A DNA stretch of 64,000 bases from Paenibacillus_AA sp045062745 (GCF_045062745.1 NZ_JBJGED010000031.1:30128-94127), one strand, 5' to 3'. Shown: positions 33,118 through 41,819, counted from the first letter of the stretch. Notes: generated from the sequence alone by a model not told the origin. Numbers and translations are program-made.

Positions 33118-34002
33118 TTACGGCAGCGTCTCCATAAACCGCTGCGCCGCTGACGATAGCGGCACGTCGCGCAGCGTGATCAGCCCGACGCGCCGCGGCG
33201 GAATCGGCGGATCGAGCGCGACCTCGCGCAGGACGCCGCTCTCCAGCTCGTCGCGGACGAAGTTGCGGATCACGCACGCCAGGCCGAGCCCGATGCGTGC
33301 GAACTGCACGAGCAGCTCGATGCTGCCGAGCTCGATCTCAGGCGTCAGAGCGACGCCGTGCTCCTGGGCGTAGCGGTCGATGTACCGCCGCGTCCCGCTC
33401 GCTCGCTCGAGCATCAGCAGCGGATTGGCTGACAGTTCCTGCACGGTTAGCGGACGATCGGGCAGACGAGCGAAGCCCGCCCCGCTCACGAAGCAATCCT
33501 GCAGCTCGATGCTCTCCCGCACGTGCAGCATCGGGTCGTCGGTCAGCAGCGGAAGATTGACGATGCCGAAATCGATGTGGCCTTCCTTCAGCAGCTTCAC
33601 CGTTTCCTGGGTCGTTCGGTTCGTCACCTGGAACCGGATCGACGGATGCTGTTGATGGAAGCCTTCGAGATACGGCAGCAGGAAGTACCGGCAGAGCGTA
33701 TCCCCGGCCCCGATCCGGATTTCGCCTTCCTCTAGCAAGTGCATGGCCGCGAGCTTCTTCTCCCCCGCCTCAATGAGATGGTACGCCTGCGAGATAAATC
33801 GGAACAGCACCTCGCCCTCCGAGGTCAGCTTCACGCCCTTCGCCGTCCGCAGGAAGAGAGGCCCGCCCAGCCGGCTCTCCAGCTGCTTGATCGCATGGCT
33901 GACCGCGGGCTGCGTGATGTACAGCTCCTCCGCCGCGCGAGTGAAGCTTCCGGCCTGCGCTGTCACATAGAACACCCGATAGCTTTCCAGATTATCAATC
34001 AT
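33118..34002 (-). CDS. LysR-family transcriptional regulator
   Basis: 294 residues. N-terminal winged helix: FYVTAQAGSFTRAAEELYIT then QPAVSHAIKQLESRLGGPLF, the standard LysR pattern, then a two-lobe effector-binding domain. The ATG at 34002 (site GGGGAG) gives the normal MIDNLESYRVF start; an upstream in-frame ATG at 34047 would add 15 unrelated residues. It is divergent from the PurA-like gene with 131 bases between, the usual layout of a LysR protein and its target. It might answer to the substrate or product of that enzyme (inference). Confidence 0.9.
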   Translation of the reverse strand: MIDNLESYRVFYVTAQAGSFTRAAEELYITQPAVSHAIKQLESRLGGPLFLRTAKGVKLTSEGEVLFRFISQAYHLIEAGEKKLAAMHLLEEGEIRIGAGDTLCRYFLLPYLEGFHQQHPSIRFQVTNRTTQETVKLLKEGHIDFGIVNLPLLTDDPMLHVRESIELQDCFVSGAGFARLPDRPLTVQELSANPLLMLERASGTRRYIDRYAQEHGVALTPEIELGSIELLVQFARIGLGLACVIRNFVRDELESGVLREVALDPPIPPRRVGLITLRDVPLSSAAQRFMETLP

Positions 34003-34064
34003 CTCACAACTCCCCATCCCATAAATCAGACTAATATAAACTATCAACAGGATTCATTTTATTT

Positions 34065-34086
34065 ATGGCAACAACGCCATTATAAT
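34065..34086 (+). promoter_or_regulatory. Palindrome and -10 box of the purA-like gene
   Basis: ATGGC-N6-GCCAT (34065-34080) is directly followed by TATAAT (34081-34086). A -35 is poorly defined (TTTATT region). The inverted repeat sits where a LysR protein would bind to control the divergent promoter. Confidence 0.5.
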
Positions 34087-34133
34087 GGGAAATGTAAGAA
34101 GAATACAAGTTCGATGGGAAAGGGGTCGTTCCA

Positions 34134-35414
34134 ATGCCGGTTACGGCGATTGTGGGGGCTAACTGGGGAGACGAAGGCAAGGGCAAAATGACGGACGTGC
34201 TGGCCGGAGGAGCCAAAGTCGTCATTCGATATCAAGGCGGCAGCAACGCGGGGCATACGATCATCAACGAGTACGGGAAGTTCGCGCTGCATCTGCTGCC
34301 ATCCGGCGTATTCGCCCGCGGGGTCGTGAATGTGATCGGTCCGGGGGTCGCTTTTCATACCGGCGATTTTCTGAAGGAGCTGAATCAGCTGCTCGACAAA
34401 GGCGTTCCGGCGCCCGACATCCGGATCTCCGATCGGGCTCAGCTCGTGCTGCCTTACCACCGGCTGTTCGACGCGCTGGAGGAAGAACGGCTCGGCGCCC
34501 GCCAGTTCGGCTCCACCAAGACCGGCATCGCTCCTTTCTATGCCGATAAATACTTGAAGATCGGCGTCCAGATCGCCGATCTGTACAATGAAGATCGCCT
34601 CCGCGAGCGGCTCTCCGCCGCCCTGGAGGCGAAGAACGTGCTGCTGCAGCACCTGTACGGCCAGCCTCCGCTCACCGCGGAGGAGCTGATGCAGCCGCTG
34701 CTGCAGGATGCGGAGCGTATCGCGCCGTACGTCTGCGATACGACAAGGCTGCTGCGCGACGCCCTGTCCCGAGGTGAGTCGATTCTCGCCGAAGGGCAGC
34801 TGGGCGCGCTGCGCGACCCCGATCACGGCATCTACCCGTTCTCGACGTCGTCGTCGACGCTCGCCGGGTTCGCCGCCGTGGGCGCCGGGCTGCCGCCCGC
34901 GGAGATCACCCGCGTCGTCGCCGTGACGAAGGCGTACTCAAGCTGCGTCGGCGCCGGCCCGTTCGTCACCGAGATCGACGGCGACGACGCTGACGAGCTG
35001 CGCCGGCGGGGCGGCGACGCCGGCGAGTTCGGCGCCACGACCGGCCGGCCGCGGCGGATGGGCTGGTTCGACGCGGTGGCCACCCGCTACGGCTGCTACG
35101 TGCAGGGCGCGACGGAGGTCGCGCTGACGAACCTGGACGTCCTCGGCTACTTGGACGCCATCCCGGTATGCACCGCCTATGAGCTCGACGGTGCACAGAC
35201 GGACGACTTCCCGGTATCCGCGAAGCTGGACCGCGCGAAGCCGGTCCTGACGACGCTGCCGGGATGGCAGACCGACATCACGGCGGTGCGCGAATTCGAC
35301 GCGCTCCCGCCGGCCGCCCAGCACTACGTGCTGGAGCTGGAGCGGATGATCGGCGTTCGCATCCGCTGGGTGTCCGTCGGCCCGCGCCGGGATCAGATCA
35401 TCGACCGCGGCTAA
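34134..35414 (+). CDS. Adenylosuccinate synthetase-like protein (divergent PurA paralogue)
   Basis: 426 residues, the length of PurA. Catalytic and GTP-binding parts are kept: GANWGDEGKGKMTD with the catalytic Asp, GGSNAGHTI with the catalytic His, TTGRPRRMGWFD and the C-terminal SVGPRRDQ. Several positions that contact IMP in known PurA differ: canonical GTT is GST, the Arg in DKxxR is Lys (DKYLK), EGAQG is EGQLG, VTSSN is STSSS, and TRVG is SSCVG. This suggests a duplicated enzyme with a changed substrate, though a working PurA cannot be ruled out from sequence alone. The gene is divergent from a LysR regulator and single, not in a purine operon. GC content rises sharply near 34800-35100. 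Confidence 0.75.
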   Translation: MPVTAIVGANWGDEGKGKMTDVLAGGAKVVIRYQGGSNAGHTIINEYGKFALHLLPSGVFARGVVNVIGPGVAFHTGDFLKELNQLLDKGVPAPDIRISDRAQLVLPYHRLFDALEEERLGARQFGSTKTGIAPFYADKYLKIGVQIADLYNEDRLRERLSAALEAKNVLLQHLYGQPPLTAEELMQPLLQDAERIAPYVCDTTRLLRDALSRGESILAEGQLGALRDPDHGIYPFSTSSSTLAGFAAVGAGLPPAEITRVVAVTKAYSSCVGAGPFVTEIDGDDADELRRRGGDAGEFGATTGRPRRMGWFDAVATRYGCYVQGATEVALTNLDVLGYLDAIPVCTAYELDGAQTDDFPVSAKLDRAKPVLTTLPGWQTDITAVREFDALPPAAQHYVLELERMIGVRIRWVSVGPRRDQIIDRG

Positions 35415-35425
35415 TAGAGCGAAAG

Positions 35426-35470
35426 AAAAAGCATGCGTTTCTCCGAGAACCGGAGGACGCATGCTTTTTT
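35426..35470. terminator. Bidirectional terminator between purA-like gene and mnmA
   Basis: Perfect 13-base-pair stem AAAAAGCATGCGT / ACGCATGCTTTTT, with an inner CTCC / GGAG stem; A and T runs on both sides suit both convergent genes. Confidence 0.9.
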
Positions 35471-35561
35471 ACGCTCTTTCAAGCACATCCGCGACTATTT
35501 TCACTAAAAATGCGTCAATTCGGCCTATTCCAGCCGCTTCGCCCAGCCCGTACAATTTGGG

Positions 35562-36716
35562 TTAAGCGTCGGCCATCGGCTTGACGCGGTCGATGATCGC
35601 CCCGCCCAGGCACACATCGCCATCGTAGAACACGACGGCTTGTCCGGGGGTGACCGCCTTTTGCGGCTCGTCGAAGACGATCTCGCATGTCGTGTCGCCG
35701 GTGAACCGCACAGTGACGCCTTGATCCGGCTGCCGATAGCGGAACTTGGCGGTGCAGTGGACAGGCCCTTCCGGCCGCACCGGACTGATCCAGTTCAGAT
35801 CGGTCGCGTCCAGCCCGACGGAGTACAGCATCGGGTGCTTATCCCCTTGAACGACATACAGGATGTTGCGCTCCAGGTCTTTGCCGGCGACGAACCAGGG
35901 CTCACCGCTGCCGGAGCCGCCGATGCCGAGCCCTTGGCGCTGCCCGAGCGTGTAGTACATCAGCCCGTCGTGCGTCCCCTTCACGTTGCCGTCGAGGTCG
36001 CGCATCTCGCCCGGCTTCGCCGGCAAGTAGCCGCTCAAGAATTCCTTGAAGTTGCGCTCACCGATGAAGCAGACGCCGGTGCTGTCCTTCTTCTTCGCGG
36101 TAGCGAGCCCGGCTTCCAGCGCGATCTCGCGGACCTTCGCCTTCGGCAGATGCCCGATCGGGAACATCGCCTTGGACAGCTGCCCTTGATTCAGCGCATT
36201 CAGGAAGTAGGTTTGGTCCTTGCCCGCATCGACGCCCCGCAGCAGCCGGTACTCTCCGTCCGCTTGCTCCACGCGGGCATAGTGGCCGGTGGCCATGTAG
36301 TCGGCGCCGAGCGTCAGCGCCTTTTGCAGAAACTCGCCGAACTTGATCTCCCGGTTGCACATGACGTCCGGGTTCGGCGTCCGGCCTTTGCGGTATTCGT
36401 CGAGGAAGTACGTGAACACCTTGTCCATGTACTCCTTCTCGAAGTTCACCGTGTAGAACGGAATGCCGATCTGGGCGCACACCCGGCGGACGTCTTCGGC
36501 GTCCTCTTCGGCGGTGCAATGGCCGAATTCGTCCGTGTCGTCCCAGTTTTTCATGAAGATCCCGATGACGTCATAGCCTTGCTGCTTCAGCAAAAGGGCC
36601 GTCACCGAGGAGTCGACGCCGCCGGACATGCCGACGACGACGCGGGTTGCGGCATTGGCCGCTATCTGATCCGGATCCAGTCCGGGCAATGTTACGGATA
36701 TGGTGGAATCACTCAT
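35562..36716 (-). CDS. mnmA: tRNA-specific 2-thiouridylase MnmA
   Basis: 384 residues. PP-loop GMSGGVDSSVTALLL near residue 30, the first catalytic Cys in NPDVMCNREIKF, the second in STGVCFIGERNF, and the C-terminal GQAVVFYDGDVCLGGAII. It adds sulfur to U34 of tRNA-Lys, -Glu and -Gln, using sulfur from the IscS-type desulfurase. The first 23 residues are an unusual leader ahead of the PP-loop. In B. subtilis mnmA follows iscS directly; here it is inverted and about 2 kb before cymR-iscS, so the block has been rearranged. Confidence 0.95.
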   Translation of the reverse strand: MSDSTISVTLPGLDPDQIAANAATRVVVGMSGGVDSSVTALLLKQQGYDVIGIFMKNWDDTDEFGHCTAEEDAEDVRRVCAQIGIPFYTVNFEKEYMDKVFTYFLDEYRKGRTPNPDVMCNREIKFGEFLQKALTLGADYMATGHYARVEQADGEYRLLRGVDAGKDQTYFLNALNQGQLSKAMFPIGHLPKAKVREIALEAGLATAKKKDSTGVCFIGERNFKEFLSGYLPAKPGEMRDLDGNVKGTHDGLMYYTLGQRQGLGIGGSGSGEPWFVAGKDLERNILYVVQGDKHPMLYSVGLDATDLNWISPVRPEGPVHCTAKFRYRQPDQGVTVRFTGDTTCEIVFDEPQKAVTPGQAVVFYDGDVCLGGAIIDRVKPMADA

Positions 36717-36875
36717 TAGCTTTACGCCTCTTTCCCTTTCAGACTTACTGGATTGTAATACAACATTGTATCACAAAATCGGACAACCTGCTCTAACCCC
36801 GTGAAGTGATCGTAGTCCCGGTTCCATAATTTCGGCCGGATTGTGGTATCCTTGAAGAGAAGGGAGACGATCACG

Positions 36876-37865
36876 TTGCTATTCATAGACAATCGCGGGA
36901 TAACCGACCCGGCCATGAACTTGGCCTTGGAAGAATATGCGCTGAAGCACTTGCCGGCGAACGAGGAGTACTTGCTGTTCTACATCAACGAGCCGTCCAT
37001 CATTATCGGGAAAAACCAAAACACGATCGAGGAGATCAACGTCCCGTATGTCAAGGAACACGGGATTCACGTCGTCCGGCGTCTCTCCGGGGGCGGAGCG
37101 GTGTATCACGATCTGGGCAACCTGAACTTCAGCTTCCTGACCGACGATGACGGGAAGTCGTTCCACAACTATCGCAAGTTCACGGAGCCCGTCGTGGAGG
37201 CGCTTCGTCAGATGGGGGTGAACGCGGAGCTGACCGGACGCAACGACATCCAAGTCGGGGAGCGCAAAATATCCGGCAATGCCCAGTATGCCACGAAAGG
37301 CCGCATGTTTACTCACGGGACGCTCATGTTCGACTCGGAGCTAGAGAACGTAGTGGCGGCGCTGAACGTCAAGCTGGAGAAAATCCAGTCGAAAGGCGTG
37401 AAATCGATTCGCAGCCGGGTGGCCAACATCTCGGAGTTTCTCAGCGAGCCGATGACGATTGCCGAATTTAAGGACAAGCTGCTGCGCTCGATCTTCCACG
37501 ATACCGATGTGCGCGAGTATGAGCTGACCGAGGCGGATTGGGACGCGGTGCGCCGTCTGGCCGACGAGCGCTATCGCAGCTGGGACTGGAACTACGGCCG
37601 TTCGCCCGCGTTCAACATTCAGAAGACGAAGCGGATCGAGGGAGCCGGTACATACGACGTGCGGCTGAATGTGGCGGGCGGTATCATAACCGAAGCTCAT
37701 ATCTATGGAGATTTCTTCGGAACTCGGGAAGTACAGGAATTTGCCGACATGCTGGTTGGCTTGCGCTACGAGGAAGCGGACATCCGCGATTTGCTGGGCA
37801 GGGTAGACCTCGCCCCTTACGTCGGGCCGGTTACGCAAGAACAGTGGCTGGAGCTGCTTTTCTAG
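36876..37865 (+). CDS. lplJ: Lipoate-protein ligase LplJ type
   Basis: 329 residues. Closely follows the B. subtilis LplJ pattern: LFIDNRGITDPAMNLALEEY, PSIIIGKNQNTIEEIN, VVRRLSGGGAVYHDLGNLNF (in pieces), GRNDIQVGERKISGNAQ, and the C-terminal accessory domain with SWDWNYGRSP. It attaches scavenged lipoate to E2 and GcvH proteins through lipoyl-AMP. I choose the TTG start at 36876, 8 bases after GAAGGGAGA, because it gives the family N-terminus; the GTG at 36843 lies before that site and would add 11 unrelated residues. Confidence 0.93.
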   Translation: MLFIDNRGITDPAMNLALEEYALKHLPANEEYLLFYINEPSIIIGKNQNTIEEINVPYVKEHGIHVVRRLSGGGAVYHDLGNLNFSFLTDDDGKSFHNYRKFTEPVVEALRQMGVNAELTGRNDIQVGERKISGNAQYATKGRMFTHGTLMFDSELENVVAALNVKLEKIQSKGVKSIRSRVANISEFLSEPMTIAEFKDKLLRSIFHDTDVREYELTEADWDAVRRLADERYRSWDWNYGRSPAFNIQKTKRIEGAGTYDVRLNVAGGIITEAHIYGDFFGTREVQEFADMLVGLRYEEADIRDLLGRVDLAPYVGPVTQEQWLELLF

Positions 37866-38132
37866 AAACCCCACAAAAGTGACGTAGGCCTTCGAAGCTT
37901 ATTCATGTTACTTGGCGGGGACCCAGGGATAAAAAAGTTACAATCTTTTCCGTGTAACCGGATAGGGATTTTGAAAAACTTTTCATGAGATTGTCAAGGA
38001 TATGGATACCACAACGTAACGAACTATGTTAACATATATTTTAGAATGCTTCTAATCTTTTAACATTTCTCCTAATTGGACACAATTGGTGATATAGCTT
38101 GACGAACGTTTGATTGCAAATGAGGTGCTCTT
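37866..38132 (+). promoter_or_regulatory. Intergenic region before cymR, with hairpin element copy 2
   Basis: The first 60 bases contain the repeated hairpin element. The rest is AT-rich: TTAACATATATTTTAGAATGC near 38026 could hold a promoter, but no good -35/-10 pair stands out. The cymR ribosome site is TGAGGTG at 38121. Confidence 0.35.
37869..37927 (+). repeat. Hairpin element, copy 2
   Basis: CCCC-ACAAAAGTGACGTA pairs with TGTTACTT-GGC-GGGG (37917-37920); the loop has its own small stem (GGCCTTCGAAGCTT). The downstream arm reads GCGGGGACCCAGGGA, matching copy 1 at 20022-20064 in 14 of 15 bases. Confidence 0.6.
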
Positions 38133-38552
38133 TTGAAAATTTCGACTAAAGGCAGATACGGGCTGACGATCATGATGGAGTTGGCCTCCAAATACGGAGA
38201 AGGACCGACCTCTCTCAAGAGTATTGCCGAGAAACATCAGCTATCCGAGCATTACCTGGAGCAATTGGTTGCGCCGCTGCGCAATGCGGGGCTTGTGAAG
38301 AGCATTCGCGGCGCGTATGGCGGCTACATACTCTCCAGTCCGCCTGAAGACATTTCGTCCGGCGACGTCATCCGCGTGCTGGAAGGGCCGATCAGCCCGG
38401 TGGACTTCACCGAAGAGGACGACCCGGCTAAGCGTGATTTGTGGATCCGGATCAAGGACAGCATCGCCGAAGTGCTGGACTCGACGACATTGGCCAGTCT
38501 CATCTCATTCCGGGACGAAGGCAAGCACGACAACTACATGTTCTACATCTAG
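38133..38552 (+). CDS. cymR: Rrf2-family cysteine metabolism repressor CymR
   Basis: 139 residues with TTG start after TGAGGTG. Rrf2 winged helix: MKISTKGRYGLTIMMELA and KSIAEKHQLSEHYLEQL, then the wing IRGAYGGYILS. It has no cysteine at all, so it cannot carry the Fe-S cluster of IscR; this and the neighbouring iscS-type gene point to CymR, which represses cysteine and sulfur uptake genes together with CysK. It is 15 bases before the desulfurase gene, in one operon, as in B. subtilis. Confidence 0.9.
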   Translation: MKISTKGRYGLTIMMELASKYGEGPTSLKSIAEKHQLSEHYLEQLVAPLRNAGLVKSIRGAYGGYILSSPPEDISSGDVIRVLEGPISPVDFTEEDDPAKRDLWIRIKDSIAEVLDSTTLASLISFRDEGKHDNYMFYI

Positions 38553-38567
38553 GGGCAGGGATCAACG

Positions 38568-39719
38568 ATGCAATCCATCTATCTGGATCATGCGGCCACG
38601 ACCCCGGTACATCCTGAAGTATTGGAAGCCATGCTGCCTTACTTTTCCCGGCATTACGGCAATCCCTCCAGTCTGCATGCATTCGGGCGGGAGACGAAGA
38701 TCGCCATCAGCCGGGCAAGAGACGAGATTGCGCAGCTCCTCGGCTGCTCTCCGGCGGAGTGGATGTTTACCGGAAGCGGCACCGAGAGCGACAATACCGC
38801 CTTGTTCGGCGCGGCGGCCCGCTATGGGCGCGAGGGCAAGCGGCACATGATTACGACGAAGGTCGAGCATCATGCCGTACTGCATGCCTGCGCTCAGCTG
38901 GAGGAGCAGGGCTACGACGTTACTTATCTCCCCGTAGATACGACCGGACGGGTGAGGCTCGAGGATGTGGAAGCCGCTCTGCAGCCGGACACATTCTTGA
39001 TCAGCGTCATGTATGGGAATAATGAAGTCGGCACCTTGCAGCCGATCCGCGACATCGGCGCTCTGGCCCGCGAACGGGGCATTCTATTCCATGTCGACGC
39101 GGTTCAAGCGTTGGGCTCTATCGACCTGAAGCTATCCGAGCTGCCGGTCGACCTGATGAGCTTCTCCGCACACAAGCTGTACGGCCCGAAGGGAGTCGGC
39201 GGGTTGTACGTTTCCAAGGCGGTGACCATCGCCCCGTACTTGTTCGGCGGCTCCCAGGAGCGCAAACGCCGCGCCGGTACGGAGAATGTGCCGGGCATCG
39301 TCGGCTTCGCCAAAGCGGTGCAGCTCGCCGTCGCGGGCCGCTCGGAGAAGGTAGACGCTCTGGAGCAGAAACGCGAAGTTTTCCTCACCGGACTGACCGA
39401 GGAGCTCGGGCCTGAAGGCTTCGTCATCAACGGCCATCTCGAGGAACGTTTGCCCCATATTGTGAATCTCAGCTTCCCGGGTACGGATACCGACACGATG
39501 CTCATGAATCTGGATCTGAACGGCATCGCCGCGTCCAGCGGATCGGCCTGTACGTCAGGCTCGCTCGAGCTGTCGCATGTCCTGCAGGCGATGGGCTTGT
39601 CCGATGAATTGACCCGCTCCGCGATCCGGTTCAGCTTCGGAAATGTGAACGATTTGCAACAACTGCAGGAAGCCTCCCGCCGAATTGGAACCATTCTTAG
39701 GCGAGTTCGTAATAAATAG
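38568..39719 (+). CDS. iscS: Cysteine desulfurase, IscS/YrvO type
   Basis: 383 residues. PLP enzyme of fold type I: IYLDHAATTPVHPEVLEAM start, VEHHAVLHAC near 103, the PLP Lys in SFSAHKLYGPKG near 200, and the mobile loop with the catalytic Cys in ASSGSACTSGS near 325, which is the class I (IscS/NifS) form. It releases sulfur from cysteine as a persulfide, mainly for tRNA thiolation by MnmA and for Fe-S or other thio cofactors. Co-transcribed with cymR. mnmA, its usual downstream neighbour, is elsewhere in this window. Confidence 0.93.
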   Translation: MQSIYLDHAATTPVHPEVLEAMLPYFSRHYGNPSSLHAFGRETKIAISRARDEIAQLLGCSPAEWMFTGSGTESDNTALFGAAARYGREGKRHMITTKVEHHAVLHACAQLEEQGYDVTYLPVDTTGRVRLEDVEAALQPDTFLISVMYGNNEVGTLQPIRDIGALARERGILFHVDAVQALGSIDLKLSELPVDLMSFSAHKLYGPKGVGGLYVSKAVTIAPYLFGGSQERKRRAGTENVPGIVGFAKAVQLAVAGRSEKVDALEQKREVFLTGLTEELGPEGFVINGHLEERLPHIVNLSFPGTDTDTMLMNLDLNGIAASSGSACTSGSLELSHVLQAMGLSDELTRSAIRFSFGNVNDLQQLQEASRRIGTILRRVRNK

Positions 39720-39912
39720 AAAGCTGTACGATTTTTTGTAGTCTTGAAAGGAGGCGTTCCCGACAATCCGCGTTAATCATGCGTTACCTCACACATAGCT
39801 TATGCCTTTGAACATGAATCAAGAATGACGGATGCTTGGCGGCATAAGATGTTCGCCCGGCGTGCAATATATAGGGTATGTTTATCGTTTATCTCGCTAG
39901 GAGGAGCTACGC
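39720..39912 (+). other. Intergenic region with CTTATGCC / GGCATAAG inverted repeat
   Basis: 193 bases without a gene. An inverted repeat CTTATGCC (near 39799) and GGCATAAG (near 39840) brackets about 34 bases; there is no T run. A -10-like TATAGGGTATGTT lies near 39870. Nothing else recognised. Confidence 0.3.
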
Positions 39913-40428
39913 TTGCGGAGAGCACAAGACATCATGGGCTTGCCGGTCATCGAGATTGAGTCCGGGAAGCAGATCGGGTCGGCCAAAGACTTTTTGATCG
40001 ACCGTGATTGGAACTTGCAAGGTGTGCTTTTGGAGACGAAGACGTGGTTCTCTGCTCCCCGGTTTGTCAAGTGGGACGACGTGATCTCGTTCGGTACGGA
40101 TGCGATTACGATCACCGGCGGTCAAGCTGTCCATAGTCTGGAGGGCGAGCTGGAGCAGCTGTACGCGGAGCGTGGCGCTTCGAAGCTGCGGGGGAAGCCG
40201 GTCATGACCGTAGCGGGCAACAAGCTTGGCTTGATGGAGGATGTTTATTTTGGCGAACAATGGGGTAGAAAGATAGTAGGTTATGAGTTAACGGAAGGGT
40301 TTCTGACGGATTTGCAGGATGGGCGCAAGTGGTTGCCTGCCCCCGAGAACATCGTGTTCGGAGAGGACGCCATTATCGTACCGGCAGACTGTGAGGCCCA
40401 ACTGCAAGATGTGCCCACATTCCAGTGA
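39913..40428 (+). CDS. PRC-barrel domain protein, YrrD type
   Basis: 171 residues with TTG start after TAGGAGGAGC. Two PRC-barrel units: GLPVIEIESGKQIGSAKDFLIDRD (in pieces) near 8-30 and GKPVMTVAGNKLGLMEDVYF near 97-116. B. subtilis YrrD, in the same neighbourhood, has this make-up. PRC barrels usually bind proteins or RNA; the exact role is not known. It is followed 14 bases later by a zinc-ribbon gene, forming a two-gene unit ended by a terminator. Confidence 0.85.
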   Translation: MRRAQDIMGLPVIEIESGKQIGSAKDFLIDRDWNLQGVLLETKTWFSAPRFVKWDDVISFGTDAITITGGQAVHSLEGELEQLYAERGASKLRGKPVMTVAGNKLGLMEDVYFGEQWGRKIVGYELTEGFLTDLQDGRKWLPAPENIVFGEDAIIVPADCEAQLQDVPTFQ

Positions 40429-40442
40429 AATCAGGTGATCTT

Positions 40443-40640
40443 ATGTTAAAATGTCCGAACTGCAATTCCAAAGACATCGGCAAAATCGGCTCGCATCAAT
40501 TTTATTGCTGGGGCTGCTTCATTGAATTGACCGTGAACGGCGAGAAAATGTCGGTGTATCAAGTCGAAGAAGACGGTACGCTCAGCTCGCTCGACGATCT
40601 GTTCTTCGAAGAGGAAATGCCCGAAGTGCACGCAAACTAA
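40443..40640 (+). CDS. Small zinc-ribbon protein (65 aa)
   Basis: 65 residues. MLKCPNCNSKDIGKIGSHQF followed by YCWGCFIEL gives two CxxC pairs (C4/C7 and C22/C25), a classic zinc ribbon, then an acidic tail (DDLFFEEEMPEV). ATG at 40443 after CAGGTGATC. Similar small proteins are found beside yrrD in Bacillales (recalled, not searched). Function unknown. Confidence 0.8.
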   Translation: MLKCPNCNSKDIGKIGSHQFYCWGCFIELTVNGEKMSVYQVEEDGTLSSLDDLFFEEEMPEVHAN

Positions 40641-40654
40641 ATTACAACAACGGG

Positions 40655-40692
40655 ACACCCGATACTCCTGTTATAGGAGCGGGTGTTTTTTT
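40655..40692 (+). terminator. Rho-independent terminator after the zinc-ribbon gene
   Basis: Stem ACACCCG / CGGGTGT with inner ACTCCT / AGGAG and seven T residues. Confidence 0.9.
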
Positions 40693-40748
40693 GTGGTAAA
40701 ATTTATGGTACGGAATTACACGGCGGCGGGCAAAGGAGGCAGGACGCG

Positions 40749-41819
40749 ATGAGGGGGAACCGGGGCGGCATAATGGGATGGAGCGGTACCGCTCGCGCAA
40801 TGTTCGTTCTCTTCATCCTCCTATGGCCGAAGACTGTCTTCGCGAACGGGGGACCGCTGCACGATCCGGCCGATGCTTATGGGCGGCTCACCTTCGATGA
40901 GCAATCCGGCATTATGCTCGTCCGGGAGCGGGTGAGCTTCAGGATTGGGGATGGTGTCGGGGATGACGCTTCCGGCCCTAAGGGAGCTGCCGTCTCGGTC
41001 GAATACGAGCTCTGGAATCCGGGCGGCGTCGATCGGGAAGTGGACGTCTTGTTCCTGGTCCCGTCCAGGGAACAGGTGACAGTGACGACCGGGGGCGTCC
41101 GGCTCGACACCGGTACGCCGGGAGTGATTCCTGCCAACTGGAGCGCCCGGAAGTCGGCGTCGGTCGTCGATCCGCTTAGCGGCAAGGCGCTCCGCTTCAC
41201 CGCGAGGGGCAGCCAGACGGAGGAAGCGGCCGGGACGCAATTCGCCCTGACTTTCGCGGCGGGGGAGAAGAAGTTAGTGACGATCCGGTATATGGACCGG
41301 GGCGGGTTTTACACGAGAGGGGTCGTCCGTCCGCTGTACGCCCATTTGTATTACTTGACGCCGGCGAAGTACTGGGAGGGAGCGCCTCAGGTGGAGCTGG
41401 AGCTGACGTTCGCCTCGCCCGGCGCTCGCGTTTATTCGAATATGACGCTGGAACGGCTCGACGCTTATACTTACCGGGGTACGCTGAAGGAGCTGCCGGA
41501 TGAAGAATGGTCCTTCTCCTATATGTATCCTCATCGGCTGTTGTTTCCCACGAACATAGAGTTGGATCACAACCTGCTCGTGCTTGGTACCGCAGCTGCG
41601 GCTGCGGCACTCGCTGCTTTGGCTGCCTTGTGGACCAGGCGAAGCTACATTTTCCTGCTAGCGTCTCTGGGCATTATGGCTTTCACAGGCTATTACATCA
41701 GCCGAATGGGAGGCTATCCGTTTAATCCGATCTTCGTCGGCCTGACGGATGCGGCTGTAGGGGTCGCCTTGCTCGTGAGCTACTCCGTAATCCGGCGGCG
41801 GATTAAACGGACCCGGTGA
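40749..41819 (+). CDS. Secreted/membrane protein of unknown function (356 aa)
   Basis: Signal peptide at residues 1-33 (MGWSGTARAMFVLFILLWPK then VFANG). Residues 34-275 are beta-rich and appear extracytoplasmic (SVEYELWNPGGVDREVDVLF, VTIRYMDRGGFYTRG). Two or three membrane helices lie at about 280-345, ending in a basic cytosolic tail RRRIKRTR. ATG at 40749 follows AAAGGAGG; the longer frame from 40683 overlaps the preceding terminator. I do not recognise a named family. It stands alone. Confidence 0.7.
   Translation: MRGNRGGIMGWSGTARAMFVLFILLWPKTVFANGGPLHDPADAYGRLTFDEQSGIMLVRERVSFRIGDGVGDDASGPKGAAVSVEYELWNPGGVDREVDVLFLVPSREQVTVTTGGVRLDTGTPGVIPANWSARKSASVVDPLSGKALRFTARGSQTEEAAGTQFALTFAAGEKKLVTIRYMDRGGFYTRGVVRPLYAHLYYLTPAKYWEGAPQVELELTFASPGARVYSNMTLERLDAYTYRGTLKELPDEEWSFSYMYPHRLLFPTNIELDHNLLVLGTAAAAAALAALAALWTRRSYIFLLASLGIMAFTGYYISRMGGYPFNPIFVGLTDAAVGVALLVSYSVIRRRIKRTR

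Noticed and set aside
37869..37990. Possible c-di-AMP (ydaO) riboswitch because of GCGGGGACCCA
   Set aside because: The ydaO class needs further conserved blocks downstream (such as CCGACAGCTAAC) and a defined double core, which are missing; copy 1 is also too short.
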